A stretch of DNA of 64,000 nt from an uncultured Lachnobacterium sp. (GCA_900543445.1 UQRC01000002.1:62001-126000), one strand, 5' to 3'; positions 21,501 to 29,312 are shown, counted from the first letter of the stretch. Made by a program: numbers and translations. The notes: generated by a model not told the origin, from the sequence alone.

Positions 21501-22031
21501 CACTTTATTATCACCATCGTTTGCTTTTGCATAAATATGGCCGGTTGTCCACTTACTTGCCAAAACAACACCTTCCGCTGATTCCGTAATGATCCATTTT
21601 GAACTTCCCCATACCTCATAAATAGTCTTATACAATCGAATATATGGATTCGGATCACCAGAATCTCCTTCAATACAAAAATATGCTTTCGTTCCGAAAT
21701 TCTGAATCCAATAAGAACCATCTCCCTGATCAAGAAGTTCCCATTGATACATACTCTTGTTCTCTTCATCCATATCGCCAATCACAACTGGTGCCTTATC
21801 CTCATCGCCTGACGCATACAAATACTTTCCGTCAGCCGCCTGAATATAAACAATTTCTTTCTGATTTGCCTGTGCTTCCGGTTGTGCTACTGCAGCTGCA
21901 GCCTCCATCTGCGGAACATTTCCAATTGTCATAATACACGTCAGCAGGATTGCAAACATTCGATGCCATAAATTTTTCCATGCTTTTCCTGTGTAATGCC
22001 TGCCATTACCTTTTCCTTTCTTCACATTCAT
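18525..22031 (-). CDS. Secreted modular beta-helix glucanase, GH87-like (alpha-1,3-glucanase/mycodextranase type)
   Basis: 1168 residues. Basic N-terminus, hydrophobic core 25-40 and cleavage near the AAAAVA run give secretion. Visible order: a beta-trefoil/ricin-like carbohydrate-binding region (about 58-195), a jelly-roll CBM6/35-like region (230-408), a right-handed parallel beta-helix (about 425-800), a CARDB-like Ig domain (845-960), a Thr/Pro linker with a repeated KQDTPST unit, and two Big_2-like domains (1005-1168) for wall or glycan contact. In the helix, Asp577 (LADGVN) and Asp600-Asp601 (NNGDDG) have the 23-residue spacing I recall for the three catalytic Asp of GH87. GH87 enzymes cut alpha-1,3- or alternating alpha-1,3/1,4-glucans. 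The operon partner is a binding lipoprotein. GGAGG precedes the ATG. Pectin lyase-like or GH28/GH55 folds are the alternatives. Confidence 0.75.
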   Translation of the reverse strand: MNVKKGKGNGRHYTGKAWKNLWHRMFAILLTCIMTIGNVPQMEAAAAVAQPEAQANQKEIVYIQAADGKYLYASGDEDKAPVVIGDMDEENKSMYQWELLDQGDGSYWIQNFGTKAYFCIEGDSGDPNPYIRLYKTIYEVWGSSKWIITESAEGVVLASKWTTGHIYAKANDGDNKVYHGYESDTGYFKFTRENIAYTDPSLVGPEPMDANAPAAGVTIPEENSDMDSIGATMPYVRYDSDKAILGGGATMAVSEDFHKDKIASQASNQSYIELPVSGAYAEWTVNASETDVNGITMRFTLPDNEEGTGITGSLDVYVNDQKVKTVELSSYYAWQYLTAEGSAHNHSSEYDSIKEIKDAGITDYSKCFAFDEAHFLLDQKLNIGDKIRIQKTDADDIVYGVDFLELEKVGDPIAKPENALSVANYKDGARNDLEAIQACIEAAQNQNKDVYIPAGTYEIDEIWKLNAHDMKISGAGIWYTNIKFTNPNRAGGGIEGQDTTRSIEFSDMYINSSLRSRYEENAAYKAFMGTFGGGSWIHDIWEEHFECGFWMADYGEPMAYSDNLKITASRIRNNLADGVNFCQGTCNATVYNCSVRNNGDDGLAVWNNDYLEAKDALNNVFAYNTIEFTWRAGAIAIYGGDNHKIYNNYIRDCFMASGIHLNTNFGGYKFNHTNEIRFANNIIITSGSSYDIWNDIFSSVDVIGNVKNIVFENTYIYDSQHDGVRIGDNVAGIKFKNLHIYGTGLDRTTAGGNAVSHRGAAIFNRGGSAKMDVAIEGLTLKNILNARLNVSASDGGKLVINDQKEEGNDGYTVPLGTNQNLYDAKSVGTLDRGDYDDNAAFKMPDVIVKDVKWSPVSPKDGDKVVFSVTIKNIGDDATPEGKITGVNFLVDEKQVAWSDTYTQAIQPGEEVSLTANNGPDGGVDWIATAGEHEVCAWVNDNGRYKEANTANNQTNVTFTVSEKGSNSGSSAGSDNTVNLPADNKQDTPSTLPTDDKQDTPSTVPEYKVILNASEGVLQVGKSTKAFEAVVSKGDKIISWSSSDKKIATVSKDGKITAKKSGTVIITVKTAKGAEATITLRVQKDKVKTKAIEVTNVSKNKLKLKTGSKFVLKTTLTPISSPEKVKYTSSNKKVVTVNKNGKLTAKKAGQAKITITSGNKKKTITVSVK

Positions 22032-22116
22032 CTTATACTACCTCCACCCTTATTTTTTCAGAACCTTCTCATGTTGTTCTTCAACTTTAACGTTACTGTA
22101 TCGGGGTGTTATTTGA

Positions 22117-22145
22117 TAGTACAATTCTGTTCTGTTTCTTAGTAC
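22117..22145 (-). promoter_or_regulatory. Direct-repeat regulator sites and promoter of GH87-like operon
   Basis: Two copies of TTGTACTA (minus strand) lie 23 bp apart. The nearer one doubles as a -35 box (TTGTAC), followed 18 bases later by a -10-like TACAGT. The arrangement parallels the GTGCTA pair before the transporter operon, so a common activator is likely. Confidence 0.5.
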
Positions 22146-22184
22146 AAATCCGTGTATCTTTGATAAAAATTTATTCTCTGTTTT

Positions 22185-23207
22185 CTATTTCTGCAACTTT
22201 TCGATGTCCGCAACCAGCATATCAACCTCGTCCTCCGTTGTTGCCCAGCTCGTACAGAAACGCTGCGTATCACCTTCGTCCTCAAAATAATACTTTTGCG
22301 CAAGCACCTGCTTCTGCTGCTCCGTCAGGATGACAAACTGCTGGTTGGTAAAACTTTCCACGGCAAACGGAACGCCCTTGTCCTCAAACGCTTTCTTAAT
22401 CTGCATCGCAAGCGCATCGGCACGCTTCGCAGCTTCAAAATACTCGCCGCTCTCCAGCATCGTTGCAAACTGCAGTCCCATCAGCCAGCCTTTCGCAAGT
22501 ACTGCACCATTCTGCTTCATGTAGGCCTTAAAGCGATACTTCAGATCCTGTGCCGTAATAACCAGCGCCTCGCCGAACAAAGCGCCACACTTCGTTCCGC
22601 CAATATAAAATACATCCGTCAATTCCGCAAAATCCTTCAAAGTAAGATCATTTTTCTCCGATCCAAGTCCATATCCCATGCGCGCGCCGTCCACAAAAAG
22701 ATACATCCCATATTTTGCACATACATCATGGATACTCTCAAGTTCCTTCTTGGAATATAACGTTCCTTTCTCAGTCGGAAATGACAGATAGACCATCTTC
22801 GGTTCGGTCAGATACTCTGGCTCATCCTGATCGTAATACGCCTTGGCGCAAGCGGCGATCTGCTGCGCGGTAATCTTGCCATCTGTATTCGGAAGTTCCA
22901 GAATCTTGTGTCCGGTATTCTCGATGGACGCCGCCTCGTGACAATTGATATGTCCGGTATCTGCAGCGATCACGCTTTGCACCGAAGATAATGCAGCCGC
23001 AATCACGACATAATTCGCCTGCGTCGCTCCCGGAATAAACTTGATCAATGCATCGTCATTATCGACCAGCTTCTTTATGATGGTTTCCGCTTTATCGCAC
23101 CACTCGTCTTCTCCGTATCCGGCGTAACTTGTGCCATTCGTTGCGCCAAGTTCCTTCAATATGGATGCAAATGCTCCATGGTTGTAATCGTTGTTAAATC
23201 TTATCAT
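22185..23207 (-). CDS. ltaE: Low-specificity L-threonine aldolase
   Basis: 340 residues, fold-type I PLP enzyme of the beta-eliminating lyase family. It begins with MIRFNNDYNHGAFASI and has AADTGHINCHEA for cofactor stacking, YLFVDGARMGYG with the cofactor Asp, and the PLP lysine in FYIGGTKCG near residue 207. It cleaves L-threonine or allo-threonine to glycine and acetaldehyde in the cytoplasm. AGGAG lies ten bases before the ATG. It stands alone between the sugar locus and thioredoxin. Family members annotated as threonine aldolase can favour other beta-hydroxy amino acids. Confidence 0.9.
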   Translation of the reverse strand: MIRFNNDYNHGAFASILKELGATNGTSYAGYGEDEWCDKAETIIKKLVDNDDALIKFIPGATQANYVVIAAALSSVQSVIAADTGHINCHEAASIENTGHKILELPNTDGKITAQQIAACAKAYYDQDEPEYLTEPKMVYLSFPTEKGTLYSKKELESIHDVCAKYGMYLFVDGARMGYGLGSEKNDLTLKDFAELTDVFYIGGTKCGALFGEALVITAQDLKYRFKAYMKQNGAVLAKGWLMGLQFATMLESGEYFEAAKRADALAMQIKKAFEDKGVPFAVESFTNQQFVILTEQQKQVLAQKYYFEDEGDTQRFCTSWATTEDEVDMLVADIEKLQK

Positions 23208-23246
23208 TTCTTACACACTCCTGGTAAATTTATTTTTGTTTAATTA

Positions 23247-23276
23247 GAAAAGGCGTCATTGTCTCCAAAGGCGCCT
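23247..23276 (-). terminator. Probable terminator after thioredoxin gene
   Basis: Minus strand: AGGCG / CGCCT stem with a possible inner TTG-GAGA-CAA hairpin, followed by TTTT. It lies just after the thioredoxin stop. The stem is short, so confidence is moderate. Confidence 0.45.
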
Positions 23277-23291
23277 CTTCTTCACACGATT

Positions 23292-23603
23292 TTATTTCCA
23301 CATCTTCTCAATCTCTTCCTTCGTGGAAAATCCGATGCTCTGCTGTACCGGCTGACCATCCTTGAACAGAATCAGTGTAGGAATGCTTGCCACACGATAC
23401 TTCTGTGCAAGTGGCATCTGCTGATCCACATCGACTTTCCCAACCTTGATCGTTCCCTGATTTTCCTCTGCGATCTCAGCGACGATCGGCGCGATCATCT
23501 TGCATGGTCCACACCAGGTTGCCCAGAAGTCTACAAGCACGTAACCTTCCTGATTTAACACTTCCGCTTCAAAATTATCTACAGTTAATGTTGTCTCTAA
23601 CAT
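23292..23603 (-). CDS. trxA: Thioredoxin
   Basis: 103 residues, normal thioredoxin length. The active-site motif WATWCGPCK at about 28-36 carries the redox cysteines, and the cis-proline is in VASIPTLILF. It acts as a cytoplasmic disulfide reductant for many enzymes, recycled by thioredoxin reductase. Only a 35-codon trxB-like remnant is seen nearby (26466-26570), so the working reductase must be elsewhere. GGAGG precedes the ATG, and a TATAAT -10 box lies at 23654-23659, about 50 bases upstream. Confidence 0.96.
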   Translation of the reverse strand: MLETTLTVDNFEAEVLNQEGYVLVDFWATWCGPCKMIAPIVAEIAEENQGTIKVGKVDVDQQMPLAQKYRVASIPTLILFKDGQPVQQSIGFSTKEEIEKMWK

Positions 23604-23709
23604 ATGAATTACCTCCGTATATGAAAAATTAACTTATTTTCGTTTCTGTGCTTATTATACCCCATTTCTGCGACTTCGTATGTAGCAAAATCACAGTTGA
23701 AAAACTTTT

Positions 23710-24165
23710 TCAAAGCGACAGTTCAAAATACTTCCTGCCTGTCTCATATTCCGCGCCGATTTTCTCATAAAATCCAATAGACGGTGTATTCCAGTCCAGA
23801 CAGCTCCACTCCATCTTCGCGTATCCTTCTTCCTTCGCTCTCCCTGCGATTGCCTCAAAGAAAACTCTTCCCAATCCCCGCTTGCGATATTCCTCCCGGA
23901 TATACAGATCTTCAAGATGCACATTGGCATGTGCCGCAAACGAACCGAAGATTGGATAGTAGATTGCATATCCAATCGGCGCACCCTCGTATTCCATCAA
24001 CAAAATCGTAGCGATCTTTCGTTCAAAAAGCCAGTAGCGCAACTCTTCCTGCGTTCCTGTCATATCTTCCGGGCGCCGCTCGTACGTTGCCATCTCCTTT
24101 ACCAATTCCTGTATGAGCAAGGTTTCTGTCTCCTGTGCTTCACGTATTGTTATCTTATCGTTCAT
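23710..24165 (-). CDS. GNAT acetyltransferase, spermidine/spermine N1-acetyltransferase-like
   Basis: 151 residues. The acetyl-CoA loop is REEYRKRGLGRVFF near residue 93. The strand VHLEDLYI and the late CLDWNTPSIGFYEKIGA match the SSAT-like subgroup of GNAT enzymes, which acetylate polyamines or similar small amines. The exact substrate is not certain, since many clostridial homologues are annotated only as GNAT family. Monocistronic by spacing. Upstream lies a 140-bp AT-rich stretch and then a remnant of another GNAT gene. Confidence 0.82.
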   Translation of the reverse strand: MNDKITIREAQETETLLIQELVKEMATYERRPEDMTGTQEELRYWLFERKIATILLMEYEGAPIGYAIYYPIFGSFAAHANVHLEDLYIREEYRKRGLGRVFFEAIAGRAKEEGYAKMEWSCLDWNTPSIGFYEKIGAEYETGRKYFELSL

Positions 24166-24308
24166 TTACATGCTCTCCTTATCATACTCCTATGTTTCTA
24201 TTTTAATCCAAAAATCGTCTTCTGCCATCCTCCCCTGTGTTTTCTTAATGAACCACTCGATTTTTTGTTTCCATAATACTATTCTCCGTGTAATTCGCAT
24301 ATCTTTAC

Positions 24309-24476
24309 TTATAGTTTCAGTCGCATCTGCACATGCGGAATTCCATCCTCCAGAAACGGATTCGAAGTCACTTGAAAACCTTCCTTGCCATAATATCCGA
24401 TCGCATACTGCTGCGCCTCAAGATAAATTCCATTTGCATCTCTCCAGACAATTTTTCTTATGATTGTACTATCATT
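24309..24476 (-). pseudogene. ElaA-like GNAT acetyltransferase, 3' remnant
   Basis: About 50 codons remain open with no start codon, ending at a stop at 24309. The translation contains IYLEAQQYAIGYYGKEGF and EDGIPHVQM, which match the C-terminal end of the ElaA group of GNAT acetyltransferases (the AQ-YY-GF and E-GIPH-M pattern). The first two thirds of the gene are missing and an in-frame stop lies just before the fragment, so it is a decayed copy. The rest of 24166-24600 holds the exonuclease promoter and no other gene that I can support. Confidence 0.75.
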
Positions 24477-24543
24477 CTATCATAGATTTTCAATTTTTTA
24501 TCATGCAATTTCTTAGTCTATGGCACATAGTTCCTCCTCCCGC

Positions 24544-24573
24544 TTGCACCACAATGCCAGTCTCCTGTATAAT
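24544..24573 (+). promoter_or_regulatory. Sigma-70-type promoter of exonuclease gene
   Basis: TTGCAC at 24544-24549, 18-base spacer, perfect TATAAT at 24568-24573. The ATG lies 28 bases after the -10 box with AAGGAGG in between. Confidence 0.75.
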
Positions 24574-24600
24574 AAACACAAACAACAAGGAGGACACATT

Positions 24601-25356
24601 ATGAAATTCATCTCATGGAATGTCAATGGACTGCGCGCATGCGTCCAGAAAGGATTTCTTGATTTTTTCCATACAATTGATGCAGACTTCTTCTGCATCC
24701 AGGAATCAAAACTACAGGAAGGACAGATCGACCTTGATCTGCCGGGCTATCACCAGTATTGGAATTATGCCGAGAAGAAGGGATATTCCGGCACCGCCAT
24801 CTTCACAAAACACGAACCGCTTAGTGTATCTTACGGCATCGGAATCGAGGAGCATGATAAGGAAGGACGTGTGATCACGCTCGAATATGAGAACTTCTAT
24901 CTTGTGACCTGTTACACCCCAAATTCGCAGAATGAGCTGGCAAGGCTTCCGTACCGTATGCAGTGGGAGGACGACTTCCGCGCTTACTTACAGAAACTTG
25001 ACGAGTCAAAACCAGTCATTCTCTGCGGAGACTTGAATGTAGCGCACGAAGAAATCGATTTAAAGAATCCGAAGACGAATCGCAAGAATGCTGGATTCTC
25101 AGATGAGGAACGCGCCAAGATGACCGAACTTCTCGGTGCCGGATTCACCGATACATTCCGCTTTTTCTATCCGGATACGGAAGGCATCTACTCCTGGTGG
25201 TCGTACCGGTTTAAGGCGCGCGAGAAGAACGCCGGATGGCGTATCGACTATTTTATTACATCGAAACGCCTGGATGAGAAACTGGAAAAGGCAGCAATCC
25301 ATACCGATATCTTCGGTTCGGATCACTGCCCTGTGGAAGTGGATATTACACTGTAA
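24601..25356 (+). CDS. xth: Exodeoxyribonuclease III
   Basis: 251 residues from the ATG at 24601, which has AAGGAGG seven bases upstream; an earlier in-frame ATG at 24520 lies before the promoter and is rejected. Exonuclease/endonuclease/phosphatase fold motifs are present: MKFISWNVNGLRA, FFCIQESKL with the metal-binding Glu, YTPNSQ, CGDLNVAHEEIDL, and the end FGSDHCPVEVDI with the catalytic His. It cuts DNA 5' to abasic sites and removes 3' blocking groups during base excision repair. Single gene, convergent with cysE. Confidence 0.95.
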   Translation: MKFISWNVNGLRACVQKGFLDFFHTIDADFFCIQESKLQEGQIDLDLPGYHQYWNYAEKKGYSGTAIFTKHEPLSVSYGIGIEEHDKEGRVITLEYENFYLVTCYTPNSQNELARLPYRMQWEDDFRAYLQKLDESKPVILCGDLNVAHEEIDLKNPKTNRKNAGFSDEERAKMTELLGAGFTDTFRFFYPDTEGIYSWWSYRFKAREKNAGWRIDYFITSKRLDEKLEKAAIHTDIFGSDHCPVEVDITL

Positions 25357-25367
25357 ATAGTCACCTG

Positions 25368-26318
25368 TTAAATTATGTAGTACCAGGATTCATCATTCTT
25401 ACCATGATGTAATGTCTCATCATCACTGTGGAAGATGAGTTCCTGGTTCTTGACGCTGACCTTGGTTCCCTTGCTGACCGACTTGGTAATGAACGCATTA
25501 CCGCCGACAACAACGCCTTCCTCGATGACGGTCTCTCCGCCGAGGATGGATGCACCGGAGTAGATCGTAACATTATCCTTGATGGTCGGGTGTCTGCGCA
25601 CATCACGCAGCTTCTGACCGCCCTTGGTCGAGAGGGCGCCGAGCGTCACTCCCTGATACAGCTTCACGTGTTCACCGATCACGGTCGTCTCACCGATTAC
25701 GATACCGGTTCCGTGATCAATAAAGAAATACTTCCCGATCGTAGCACCCGGATGAATATCAATACCGGTCTTCGAATGCGCTTCCTCCGTCATCATACGT
25801 GGAATCAGCGGCACATTTAATAAAAACAGTTCATGTGCGAGGCGGTAAGTTGTGATCGCATAGAGTCCCGGATAAGAAAAGATGATCTCATCCTTGCTAC
25901 GCGCCGCCGGATCTCCATCGTAGAATGCCTGCAAGTCGGTCTCCAGATACTCGCGGATCTTCGGGATTCTCTTTAAGAATTCCACAGATGCCTTCTGCGC
26001 AAACTCCTCGATCTTATCTTCCTCGTCCTCACGGTATGCCTTCGTATATTTCAATACAACCACGATCTGCTTATTCAGATGAAAGATCACATCCTCGATC
26101 AAAGTCGAAACCGTATGTTCCAGATTGTAAATTTTATAACTCTTATCACGGAAAAATCCCGGATACACGATGGACATCAGATTGTGCAGGATATCTATAA
26201 TCTCTGCCTTGTCCGGCTGATTGTAGATATCGCGCTTGTCGATCGCGCGATCCTGCTTGTAATCCTCCAGGATATCGCCCAGGATTCCGTTAATCTCATT
26301 TTCAATAATGTTCTTCAT
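25368..26318 (-). CDS. cysE: Serine O-acetyltransferase, EpsC type
   Basis: 316 residues from the ATG at 26318; AAGGAG sits ten bases upstream of it but directly against the earlier ATG at 26327. The long N-terminal helical domain and C-terminal left-handed beta-helix show hexapeptide turns such as GIDIHPGATIGKYFFIDHGTGIVIGE, with the catalytic His in IDHGTG. The tail HHGKNDESWYYII may contact cysteine synthase. It makes O-acetylserine from serine and acetyl-CoA, the first step of cysteine synthesis. The next step is encoded just upstream by cysK, but a terminator and a gene remnant separate the two. Confidence 0.94.
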   Translation of the reverse strand: MKNIIENEINGILGDILEDYKQDRAIDKRDIYNQPDKAEIIDILHNLMSIVYPGFFRDKSYKIYNLEHTVSTLIEDVIFHLNKQIVVVLKYTKAYREDEEDKIEEFAQKASVEFLKRIPKIREYLETDLQAFYDGDPAARSKDEIIFSYPGLYAITTYRLAHELFLLNVPLIPRMMTEEAHSKTGIDIHPGATIGKYFFIDHGTGIVIGETTVIGEHVKLYQGVTLGALSTKGGQKLRDVRRHPTIKDNVTIYSGASILGGETVIEEGVVVGGNAFITKSVSKGTKVSVKNQELIFHSDDETLHHGKNDESWYYII

Positions 26319-26387
26319 AATGTGCATTCTCCTTCAAAAAGAAAAATCAATCCTATTTATCATAACACAAAGTAGCGATTTGTAAAA

Positions 26388-26432
26388 CAAAAAACAGGCA
26401 TCACTCCAAAATCATGTAGCAATGCCCGCATT
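26388..26432 (-). terminator. Intrinsic terminator downstream of cysK and trxB remnant
   Basis: Minus strand: stem GGGCATTGCT / AGTGATGCCT (10 bp with three G-U pairs), 12-base loop, then TTTTTT after one G. A run of T also follows on the plus strand, so it may work both ways. Confidence 0.65.
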
Positions 26433-26465
26433 TTTATTCTTTACTATAGATTTCAAATTCGCAGT

Positions 26466-26570
26466 CTACATTTTCCTGCGTTTCGACAGATACTCCACCG
26501 CAGACAACGCTGCAACATTTCCCTGTCCCGCCGCCTTAATATAATGGTACGGTTTACCCGCAATATCACC
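26466..26570 (-). pseudogene. Thioredoxin reductase (trxB) C-terminal remnant
   Basis: 34 codons and a stop at 26466. The fragment begins GDIAGKPYHYIKAAGQG and continues NVAALSAVEYL, the conserved FAD-binding C-terminus of thioredoxin reductase and related flavoproteins. Everything upstream of the GD motif is missing, replaced by the end of cysK. It has no start codon or ribosome site and is a dead fragment left by a deletion. Confidence 0.8.
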
Positions 26571-26607
26571 ATTTTCCCTTATTGTTAATTATTTGCAAAC
26601 ACCTAAA

Positions 26608-27537
26608 TTATTCTTCAAAAAGCGGTGTGGAGAAATATCTCTCCGCCGTATCCGGCAGCACTGTCACCACCGTCTTTCCCGGTCCCAGCTTCTTTGCAAG
26701 CTTAAGTGCGGCCGCCACATTTGTTCCGCTTGAAATACCGCACATTAACCCTTCCTCGCGCGCTAAACGTTTTGCCGTATCAAGTGCCTCTGCATCGGAG
26801 ATCACATAGATGTTATCGTAGATCTGCTGGTTTAATATATCCGGAATGATGCCGTCTCCGATGCCCATCTGCAGATGCGTACCGATCGTTCCACCAGCAA
26901 GGATCGCCGCATTTTCCGGCTCCACCGCCCAGATTTCAATGCCCGGATACTGTGCCCTAAGGGATTCTCCGATTCCGGTGATCGTTCCGCCGGTTCCGAT
27001 TCCGGAACAGAATCCATCGATTTGTCCCGCAACCTGCTCCATGATTTCTAATGCCGTATGATTCTTATGTGCCTTTACATTATTAACATTGGCAAACTGC
27101 TGCGGCACAAACACACGCGGATCTTTCTCCTGCATGCGCAGCGCCGTCTGCAGACACTCATCGATGCAGGCTCCGATGTCTCCGGCATCGTGGATCAGCT
27201 TCACGTCCGCTCCGTAGTGACGCACAAGTTTTCTGCGCTCCTCACTCACGGAATCCGGCATGATAATCACCGTATGATAGCCGCGAACCGCTCCGACCAG
27301 TGCCAGACCAATTCCCTGATTACCGCTCGTCGGTTCCACAATGATCGTGTCTTCCCTGATCAGGCCTTCCTTCTCAGCGGCAAGTATCATCTCATACGCC
27401 GTACGGGTCTTGATCGAGCCGCCGACATTGATTCCTTCAAATTTCACATAAATATCCGCACAGTTCCCATCCACCATGCGCTGCAGCTTTACCATAGGAG
27501 TGTGTCCCACAGCTTCCAAAATATTATTATAAATCAT
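26608..27537 (-). CDS. cysK: Cysteine synthase (O-acetylserine sulfhydrylase family)
   Basis: 309 residues, fold-type II PLP enzyme. Motifs: VGHTPMVKL; the PLP lysine in GINVGGSIKTRTA near residue 43, where CysK usually has N-P-G-S-x-K-D-R; TSGNQGIGLAL where most have TSGNTG; the phosphate loop GTGGTITGIG; and ISSGTNVAAAL. It should join sulfide to O-acetylserine to give cysteine. The two altered motifs hint at a divergent clade, so acceptor or donor specificity may differ. GGGGG lies eight bases before the ATG and a good promoter stands upstream. Confidence 0.88.
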   Translation of the reverse strand: MIYNNILEAVGHTPMVKLQRMVDGNCADIYVKFEGINVGGSIKTRTAYEMILAAEKEGLIREDTIIVEPTSGNQGIGLALVGAVRGYHTVIIMPDSVSEERRKLVRHYGADVKLIHDAGDIGACIDECLQTALRMQEKDPRVFVPQQFANVNNVKAHKNHTALEIMEQVAGQIDGFCSGIGTGGTITGIGESLRAQYPGIEIWAVEPENAAILAGGTIGTHLQMGIGDGIIPDILNQQIYDNIYVISDAEALDTAKRLAREEGLMCGISSGTNVAAALKLAKKLGPGKTVVTVLPDTAERYFSTPLFEE

Positions 27538-27570
27538 AAAAATGACCCCCAGAAGTTTTCTCTACATTAA

Positions 27571-27599
27571 ATTATGCAGTGAATCCTTTTGGGAGTCAA
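27571..27599 (-). promoter_or_regulatory. Promoter of cysK
   Basis: Minus strand: TTGACT (27594-27599), 17-base spacer, CATAAT (27571-27576), about 34 bases before the ATG. The two boxes fit the sigma-A consensus well. Confidence 0.75.
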
Positions 27600-27615
27600 T
27601 AGATTGTCAATATAT

Positions 27616-28428
27616 TTAGCCTTTGACCGCACCGACAATTCCGTTTGCAAAGCTCTTCTGCAATACAAGGAACAGAATTCCGGTCGGGAGAGAACAGATC
27701 AGTACACCGAGCATCAATACGCCGTAATCAATGCTGTAACCTACAGAAAGGTTTGCAACGAGCATCGGCATCGTCTGTGATGTCTCAGACATCATGATAA
27801 CCTTCGGCCACAGGTAATTGTTCCATGCATTCATGAACGTAACCGTAAGTGCTGCCGCATAGGTCGACTTCATGGTCGGCATAAAGATCGTAAGGAAGAT
27901 CTTTAACTCACTTAAACCGTCAATCCGTGCAGCCTCAATGATCTCAAGCGGGAAGGATCTTGCACTCTGTCTGAAAAGCATGATCAGAAACGGAGTGGAG
28001 ATCGTCGGTAACACGTATGCGATCCATGTACTTGCAAGGTGCATTCCGGAGAACAACTTGAACAATGGGATCAAGGTTGCTGCAAACGGAACCATCATTG
28101 CAAGAAGCAATACATTCATCAGGCGATCCTTTGCCTTGTCATGATAGATTTCAAAGCCGTATCCTGCGATCGAGCAGACAAGCAGCGATAAAATACTAAG
28201 GATCGTTGAGTAAAATAATGAGTTGCAAAATGCTCTTGATACATTCTGCATCGAAGTCAGCTTCGTCAGATTCTGTATGAAATTCGTTCCGATGCTCAGT
28301 TTTCCTCCCAATACATCGGTACTGTTATTCGTTGCTGCCGCAATCATCCAGTACAATGGAAATACAGAAATGACAGAGGCAATGATCAATATGATATGTG
28401 TTCCAATTTTCTTGCATTTTCTTTTCAT
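27616..28428 (-). CDS. CUT1-type sugar ABC transporter permease (MalG/AraQ-like)
   Basis: 270 residues, six membrane segments, EAA loop FPLEIIEAARIDGLSELKIFLTIFMP and the typical end FANGIVGAVKG. It overlaps the stop of the MalF-like permease by four bases, so translation is coupled. It forms the sugar channel with that partner. No ATPase gene is present; a shared MsmX-type ATPase is likely. No clear terminator separates it from cysK. Confidence 0.94.
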   Translation of the reverse strand: MKRKCKKIGTHIILIIASVISVFPLYWMIAAATNNSTDVLGGKLSIGTNFIQNLTKLTSMQNVSRAFCNSLFYSTILSILSLLVCSIAGYGFEIYHDKAKDRLMNVLLLAMMVPFAATLIPLFKLFSGMHLASTWIAYVLPTISTPFLIMLFRQSARSFPLEIIEAARIDGLSELKIFLTIFMPTMKSTYAAALTVTFMNAWNNYLWPKVIMMSETSQTMPMLVANLSVGYSIDYGVLMLGVLICSLPTGILFLVLQKSFANGIVGAVKG

Positions 28429-29312
28429 CGCTTGTCACCTACTTTCATCTGAACAAAGGATAATATTGCAACCATAATAAAGATGACGTATGACATTGCT
28501 GCCGCGTATCCAAATTGTGGATTGTATTCAAAGCTTGCTTTATAAATATAATGTGACATGGTCAGTGTCGAGTTTGCAGGTCCGCCGCCTGTTAAGTTGA
28601 CAGACTCATCGAACAGCTGCAGCGTACCATTGATGGACATAATCGTTGTAAGCAGAATTGTCGGGCGCAGAAGCGGGATTGTAATCTTTCGGAAGATTGC
28701 AAACGGACTTGCTCCGTCAATCTGTGCTGCTTCATATAACGACTCGTCGATATTCTGTAATCCGGCAAGATAAAATACCATATTATATCCTGTCCATCTC
28801 CAGATCAAGGCGATAATAATGATCGCTTTGGCGGTGTGCACATCACCCAGCCAGTTGATACGCTCTGCGATCAGACCTAATTTCAATAAAACAGTGTTAA
28901 TGTATCCGTCGTATGCGAACAGTGTCTTAAAGATAATGGAATAAGAAACTAACGCGGTACAACACGGAAGGAAGATCATTGTCCGGTAAAGACCTTTGCC
29001 GCGAAGATCCTTTTTGTTAAGAAGTGTTGCGAGAAAGATCGCAAGGATCAGCATAACCGGAACCTGAATGATCAGATAGAAGAAATTGTTGGTGATTGCT
29101 GTACGGAATACGCCGTCTTTCAACAATCTTGCATAGTTGCTTAAGCCGCCCCACTTTAAGTTGTTTCCGATACCTGTCTGGAAGGACAGAATAAATGCCT
29201 GAAGCATCGGATAGAAATTCATTGCAAATATCAGCAGTGTTGCCGGCAACAGGAACGCCCATCCCGTAATACTTTGTTTTTTGTATAAACTGACTTTTTT
29301 CTTTGCTTTCAT
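28425..29312 (-). CDS. CUT1-type sugar ABC transporter permease (MalF/UgpA-like)
   Basis: 295 residues from the ATG at 29312, with AGGAG eight bases upstream; an earlier in-frame start at 29351 has none. Six membrane segments after a basic N-terminus (MKAKKKVSLYKKQ), and the EAA loop ESLYEAAQIDGASPFAIFRKITIPLL. It is the second gene of the operon, separated from the binding protein by a 136-base gap containing a strong stem-loop. Confidence 0.94.
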   Translation of the reverse strand: MKAKKKVSLYKKQSITGWAFLLPATLLIFAMNFYPMLQAFILSFQTGIGNNLKWGGLSNYARLLKDGVFRTAITNNFFYLIIQVPVMLILAIFLATLLNKKDLRGKGLYRTMIFLPCCTALVSYSIIFKTLFAYDGYINTVLLKLGLIAERINWLGDVHTAKAIIIIALIWRWTGYNMVFYLAGLQNIDESLYEAAQIDGASPFAIFRKITIPLLRPTILLTTIMSINGTLQLFDESVNLTGGGPANSTLTMSHYIYKASFEYNPQFGYAAAMSYVIFIMVAILSFVQMKVGDKR

